Shown here one piece after another: positions 60,972 through 64,000 of a stretch of 64,000 nucleotides of DNA. The translations under genes were made by a program, and so were the position numbers. Under the pieces are notes generated by a model. The model was not told the DNA's origin. It saw only the letters and a list, made by a program, of their open reading frames with translations, and ran no database searches. The stretch's first letter is position 1; each line of letters begins with the position of its first letter. The stretch spans positions 62,001 through 126,000 of the forward strand of contig JAEXDA010000039.1 in the NCBI GenBank assembly GCA_023401925.1, in the 5' to 3' direction. The DNA comes from Bacillota bacterium. Its GTDB lineage: Bacteria; Bacillota; UBA4882; UBA8346.

Positions 60972-62459
60972 CTAATCATGGAAACCGCAGTTTGAAAAAC
61001 CGTTGGTTCCGTCATAAGGTTCGTTTTTCATGCAAAGGTGAACGGAAGCAAGTTTATAAGTTCGCGGCAAAGCAAGGATATTCGGATTTTCACCGATATA
61101 CTTTTTCTTGGCATCCTCCAGCGCTTCCTCAAAGGTTGCTCTGGTTTTAAGGCCCATACCTCTTGCAATGCCCGGGTTCTGCGCGCCGACGATATAGATG
61201 GCGGCCGTGTTCTGTTCGGCGATATGGCCGCAACTGATCATGGAAAATCCATGGAACGGATGGAACGCATTGCCGTAACGGTATTGACGGATATATTCCT
61301 CATTGGTTGCAAAATACTCGCCGTAACGGTCCACATCCGGTAAGATGTTCATATAGTCCTTTTGGAACATATCGTACATTTCCGGAAGATAGGGCCAAAG
61401 CTCCTCGTGAAAATAGCCGTTGCAGATAGAAGAGCATAGAATCACGCAATTATCCTTGAGTACACGTTTAAAACGGATAATCTGCGCTGACAGCGCTTGC
61501 ATCATCATAATCGGGTTGGTACCCATTCCGTTGCCGTAATGGAAAAACTGAGGCATACCAAATACGACAACATCGTACTTCTTCTCCGCCCAATGGACAT
61601 AGGTGCGTTTGTCTGCCGCAATCCAGGATTTTGGCTGCATTTCTTTAGCATATCCGCTGTTGATTTCGATCTGGCGGGAATAGGTATCCAGAACCGCATC
61701 GCAACAGAAAAACTTTTTACCCATGCATTTTTCCATGTGCTGCCCAATTTCATCAAACTTGGTACGCATCATGGAATGGCCGCTGACCGGTGTGAAATCC
61801 TTTCTGTGCATGACCTGCGGCACGTGGTGTGAGGCGATGCTTCTCCAATGGGTGATACCTGTCGCACAGTGCTTGTAGCCACCGGAATATCCTCCATAGG
61901 GGTTACCCTGGGTATGTCCGATTAGTATCGCAACATCGGAATCATAGACATATTTGTTCATCAAAACTGGGTCGCCACTCTCCGTGGTTCCCAAATCCAC
62001 CAGATGATCGTAATCCTCGCTGTCGTGGTTGATAATTTGATGGGAATACCAAAATTCGTGAAACAGCTCCGGGCCAAGCACGTTAAAAATCTCTTCCTTG
62101 GTATTCTTGCGGTGCAGACCATTGGAACAGATTAAAAGGATGTCCTTTTTTTCAACACCGGCTTTATAAAGTTCCTCAAGGATGATGGGAATCGAAATCT
62201 TCCGGTGGGCAGTCGGTTGTTCGCCACCCTTTACTCGATCCGGAAAAATAATCGTAACTTTTGAGCCTTTCTTCGCCAATTTCGCAAGGGGTTCCATACC
62301 AATCGGATGCAGAATCGACTCTCTGGTCTCCTCAACCAATTTTTCCCCGGGAATACAGGGCGGATCGGGAACCGTCTCTCCCGGAATAAAAATATCCGTG
62401 TTATCAGGGAGATTGGCTTCCATTAATCCTTGTCCATATTCAAACGCTAATTTCTTCAT
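60972..62459 (-). CDS. LarA-family (nickel-pincer racemase/epimerase-like) protein
   Basis: 495 aa (LarA is about 420-430). Regions matching LarA: substrate motif KVTIIFPDRVKGGEQPTAHR, ICSNGLHRKNTKEEI and INHDSED; GHTQGNPYGGYSGGYKHCATGI contains the Lys that carries the pincer cofactor in true LarA, and a C-terminal helical domain follows. A substrate-specific loop is larger here. Members racemise or epimerise 2-hydroxyacids; the substrate is unknown. lar cofactor genes (larB/C/E) are not in the window. AAGGGGGG upstream. Confidence 0.8.
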   Translation of the reverse strand: MKKLAFEYGQGLMEANLPDNTDIFIPGETVPDPPCIPGEKLVEETRESILHPIGMEPLAKLAKKGSKVTIIFPDRVKGGEQPTAHRKISIPIILEELYKAGVEKKDILLICSNGLHRKNTKEEIFNVLGPELFHEFWYSHQIINHDSEDYDHLVDLGTTESGDPVLMNKYVYDSDVAILIGHTQGNPYGGYSGGYKHCATGITHWRSIASHHVPQVMHRKDFTPVSGHSMMRTKFDEIGQHMEKCMGKKFFCCDAVLDTYSRQIEINSGYAKEMQPKSWIAADKRTYVHWAEKKYDVVVFGMPQFFHYGNGMGTNPIMMMQALSAQIIRFKRVLKDNCVILCSSICNGYFHEELWPYLPEMYDMFQKDYMNILPDVDRYGEYFATNEEYIRQYRYGNAFHPFHGFSMISCGHIAEQNTAAIYIVGAQNPGIARGMGLKTRATFEEALEDAKKKYIGENPNILALPRTYKLASVHLCMKNEPYDGTNGFSNCGFHD

Positions 62460-62541
62460 AAAATGACCCCCTTTTTTATTCCACTGTTGGCATTACGCTG
62501 CCAATGGCGTTCTGAGTTTAAGAAAAACCACCGGCCACTCC

Positions 62542-63477
62542 CTAATTTTCCGGGTAAGCTTTAGCGATGATCTCTTTGAGTTCCGCAGGGGAAAAACCGA
62601 TTTCACCAGTAAACCGGGTTAATGCAACCAAGCCTCCATCGATAGTCGGGATTCCGGCAATCATGGCCGCATTTTCTTCCTTTAACCCGCCGCCATAAAC
62701 CACCGCAGGTGTGAAACCATATAATTCCTGGACCGCTTGTTTGATGAAAGCAGAGACGAAACCGATATAATCCGCTCCGGGCGGAGTTTTACCGGGGCCA
62801 ATAGCCCAGATGGGTTCATATCCGATAACAATTTGCCGACCGGGAATGAATTCGGCCACCCCTTTCAGGTTAGCTTCCAATTGAGCCCGTAATACCGCTT
62901 CGATACGGGGTTTCTGAACGGAGAAATCCCCTTCTCCTTTCTCCGCAGCCGTCTCTCCGACGCAGATCAAGGTATTGAGGCCAGCCTGCAATGCGCTGAT
63001 AACTTCGGCATGGATTAGCGAATCCACCGCCATTTTAGCCTGGTTTTGTCGGGCTAAATCCGTCAGGCTTTCGGGATCATATTGGGCAATTACCCCTAAT
63101 TTATCTTTCCGCTCTTCCGAGTGGCCGATCATCGCCCACTCGCATCCCAAAAGCCGCATGGGAGTGGCGGGACGGTTGGAGGTGAATGCGCCGAAATTAC
63201 TTCCCGGCTTAATATCTTCCCGGTAAACTCCCTGACAGCCAAGGCTTATGGCGCGGGTATGCCCGGCCGTATAGTGCCAAACTTGATCCAAAGCGTTAGC
63301 CAGCAACGATTCCGGTAAGAGGAACGTAAGATGAATTTCCTGAAGCGTTCCCAATCCTAAAGCAATCGTTTCATCCATCACCGTCTCGATCCAGCGCCGC
63401 GAATCATCCATGGGACATACTCCTCCCATTTTTCTCGGAACCTCAAAGCGTTTTAAATTCACAAAAATATGATGCAT
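62542..63477 (-). CDS. Triosephosphate-isomerase-like protein
   Basis: About 311 aa (TIM is about 250). Catalytic residues retained: Lys in FVNLKRF, His in AMIGHSEERKD, Glu in VIGYEPIWAIGPGKT. Phosphate-loop changes: YGGGLKEENAAMIAGIPTID and GGLVALTRF replace the YGGSV...DGFLVGGASL of TIM. An extra N-terminal stretch (EVPRKMGGVCPMDDSRRW) occurs. ATG 63477 (MHHIFVN) is used because AAGG is upstream; the frame can extend six codons. Such TIM relatives are known as isomerases of other phosphoketoses, for example erythrulose phosphate. Confidence 0.85.
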   Translation of the reverse strand: MHHIFVNLKRFEVPRKMGGVCPMDDSRRWIETVMDETIALGLGTLQEIHLTFLLPESLLANALDQVWHYTAGHTRAISLGCQGVYREDIKPGSNFGAFTSNRPATPMRLLGCEWAMIGHSEERKDKLGVIAQYDPESLTDLARQNQAKMAVDSLIHAEVISALQAGLNTLICVGETAAEKGEGDFSVQKPRIEAVLRAQLEANLKGVAEFIPGRQIVIGYEPIWAIGPGKTPPGADYIGFVSAFIKQAVQELYGFTPAVVYGGGLKEENAAMIAGIPTIDGGLVALTRFTGEIGFSPAELKEIIAKAYPEN

Positions 63478-63583
63478 GCCATCGCGTCCTTCCATTCAAC
63501 TTTTTAAAGATTTCTTCATCAAATCACTTATATTCTAATGGAGTAGCAGCACAGTCATGCTTCTAAGACTGCATCTCCGATTT

Positions 63584-64000
63584 TTAGCGGAATTCCGCAT
63601 ATTCCGGCAGTGGGTCTCCTATCAACGGCCGGCAATAGTCGACGAAACTGGCGTCAATATCGTTCCCGCGGGAGTTAATAAAGATATCCGGCACTTTTTT
63701 CTCATTCAACATCACTTCACCAATGGGGATTAACACCGTCTCGGAATAATAAGGCTGATTGCCGACTCGTTTGTATCCCACCATTGCGCCGGTCTTTCCG
63801 GCTAATAAGGATTGAACTGCAAATTCACCAACCCGGATCGCTTCCTCCCGGTCAACGCTGGATTGGAGTGTAGCCGAGGCCCGTCCTAAAAGGCCCGGCT
63901 TCTCACTGCGAGCCTTAATCCCCAATTCTTTCAATATCAGCATGGCCAAATGGGTTCCGACATCGCCGAAATAAACGTCTCTTCCTTTAGTAAGTAGCGG
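63584..64000 (-). CDS. 6-phosphofructokinase family, C-terminal part, 5' end outside window
   Basis: About 138 C-terminal residues are visible. GRDVYFGDVGTHLAMLILKE, LLGRASATLQSSVDREEAIR and GKTGAMVGYKR match the C-terminal half of PfkA-type enzymes, including the ATP/PPi mixed group. The frame continues to the window edge. Lies upstream of the TIM-like gene, which it precedes by about 106 bases. Confidence 0.82.
   Translation of the reverse strand, partial: PLLTKGRDVYFGDVGTHLAMLILKELGIKARSEKPGLLGRASATLQSSVDREEAIRVGEFAVQSLLAGKTGAMVGYKRVGNQPYYSETVLIPIGEVMLNEKKVPDIFINSRGNDIDASFVDYCRPLIGDPLPEYAEFR

Noticed and set aside
62487..62504. Terminator after the TIM-like gene
   Set aside because: A 6-bp stem TTGGCA/TGCCAA is present, but no T-run follows and larA starts just downstream.

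Overview
The window looks like the chromosome of an anaerobic, probably spore-forming Bacillota (Clostridia or a relative). Evidence: strong AGGAGG-type ribosome sites, frequent TTG/GTG starts, desulfoferrodoxin, a 2-oxoacid:ferredoxin oxidoreductase, split homocitrate synthase genes, NifI-type PII proteins and a tiny YjcZ-like hydrophobic peptide. No rRNA, tRNA, CRISPR array or complete insertion sequence was seen. Nearly all genes lie on the minus strand.

Region 1 (1-11.7 kb), sugar catabolism. From right to left: a DeoR-regulated operon (DhaK-like and DhaL-like kinase subunits, a PfkB kinase, a class II aldolase and a ribose-type ABC transporter), a terminator, then a D-galactonate operon (DgoR-like GntR repressor, galactonate dehydratase, a frameshifted KDPGal aldolase, and KDGal kinase running off the left edge). 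The DhaK-like subunit has lost both active-site histidines. Two near-identical operators mark the dgo regulator and its structural genes.

Region 2 (12-19.5 kb), oxygen/iron protection and central carbon: superoxide reductase, encapsulin shell, its ferritin-like cargo, transketolase, nitroreductase, a frameshifted ferritin-like gene, and KorBA. Region 3 (19.6-25.9 kb), signalling: a PAS-GGDEF-HD-GYP protein with a lone receiver, and a PAS histidine kinase with a NarL-type regulator.

Region 4 (26-49.2 kb), a molybdenum-centred island and the main point of interest. XdhC, MOSC, MoaA, MoaC and a MoeA-like protein are followed, after a stretch with a hydrophobic peptide gene and a 42-bp tandem repeat, by ModABC, a free Mop protein and two tandem excisionase-HTH/periplasmic-binding-domain regulators. 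Next comes a complete Fe-only nitrogenase operon: anfH-D-G-K, nifB, nifI1, nifI2, split nifV, a class I amidotransferase, a flavin-type split-barrel protein, anfO and a MORN-like protein. A methyltransferase is transcribed divergently from anfH. The anf and methyltransferase promoters and the mod/mop promoters share short motifs, suggesting one molybdenum-responsive circuit that switches on the Mo-free nitrogenase.

Region 5 (49.3-64 kb): an ABC sugar importer with two Gfo/Idh/MocA dehydrogenases and two sugar isomerase/epimerases, divergent from a membrane histidine kinase/response regulator pair; then two TauE/SafE permeases, a LarA-family protein, a divergent triosephosphate-isomerase-like protein and the 3' end of a phosphofructokinase.

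Two genes (the aldolase at 400-1057 and the ferritin-like gene at 16592-16826) are broken by single-base changes in short homopolymers; these may be real mutations or assembly errors.
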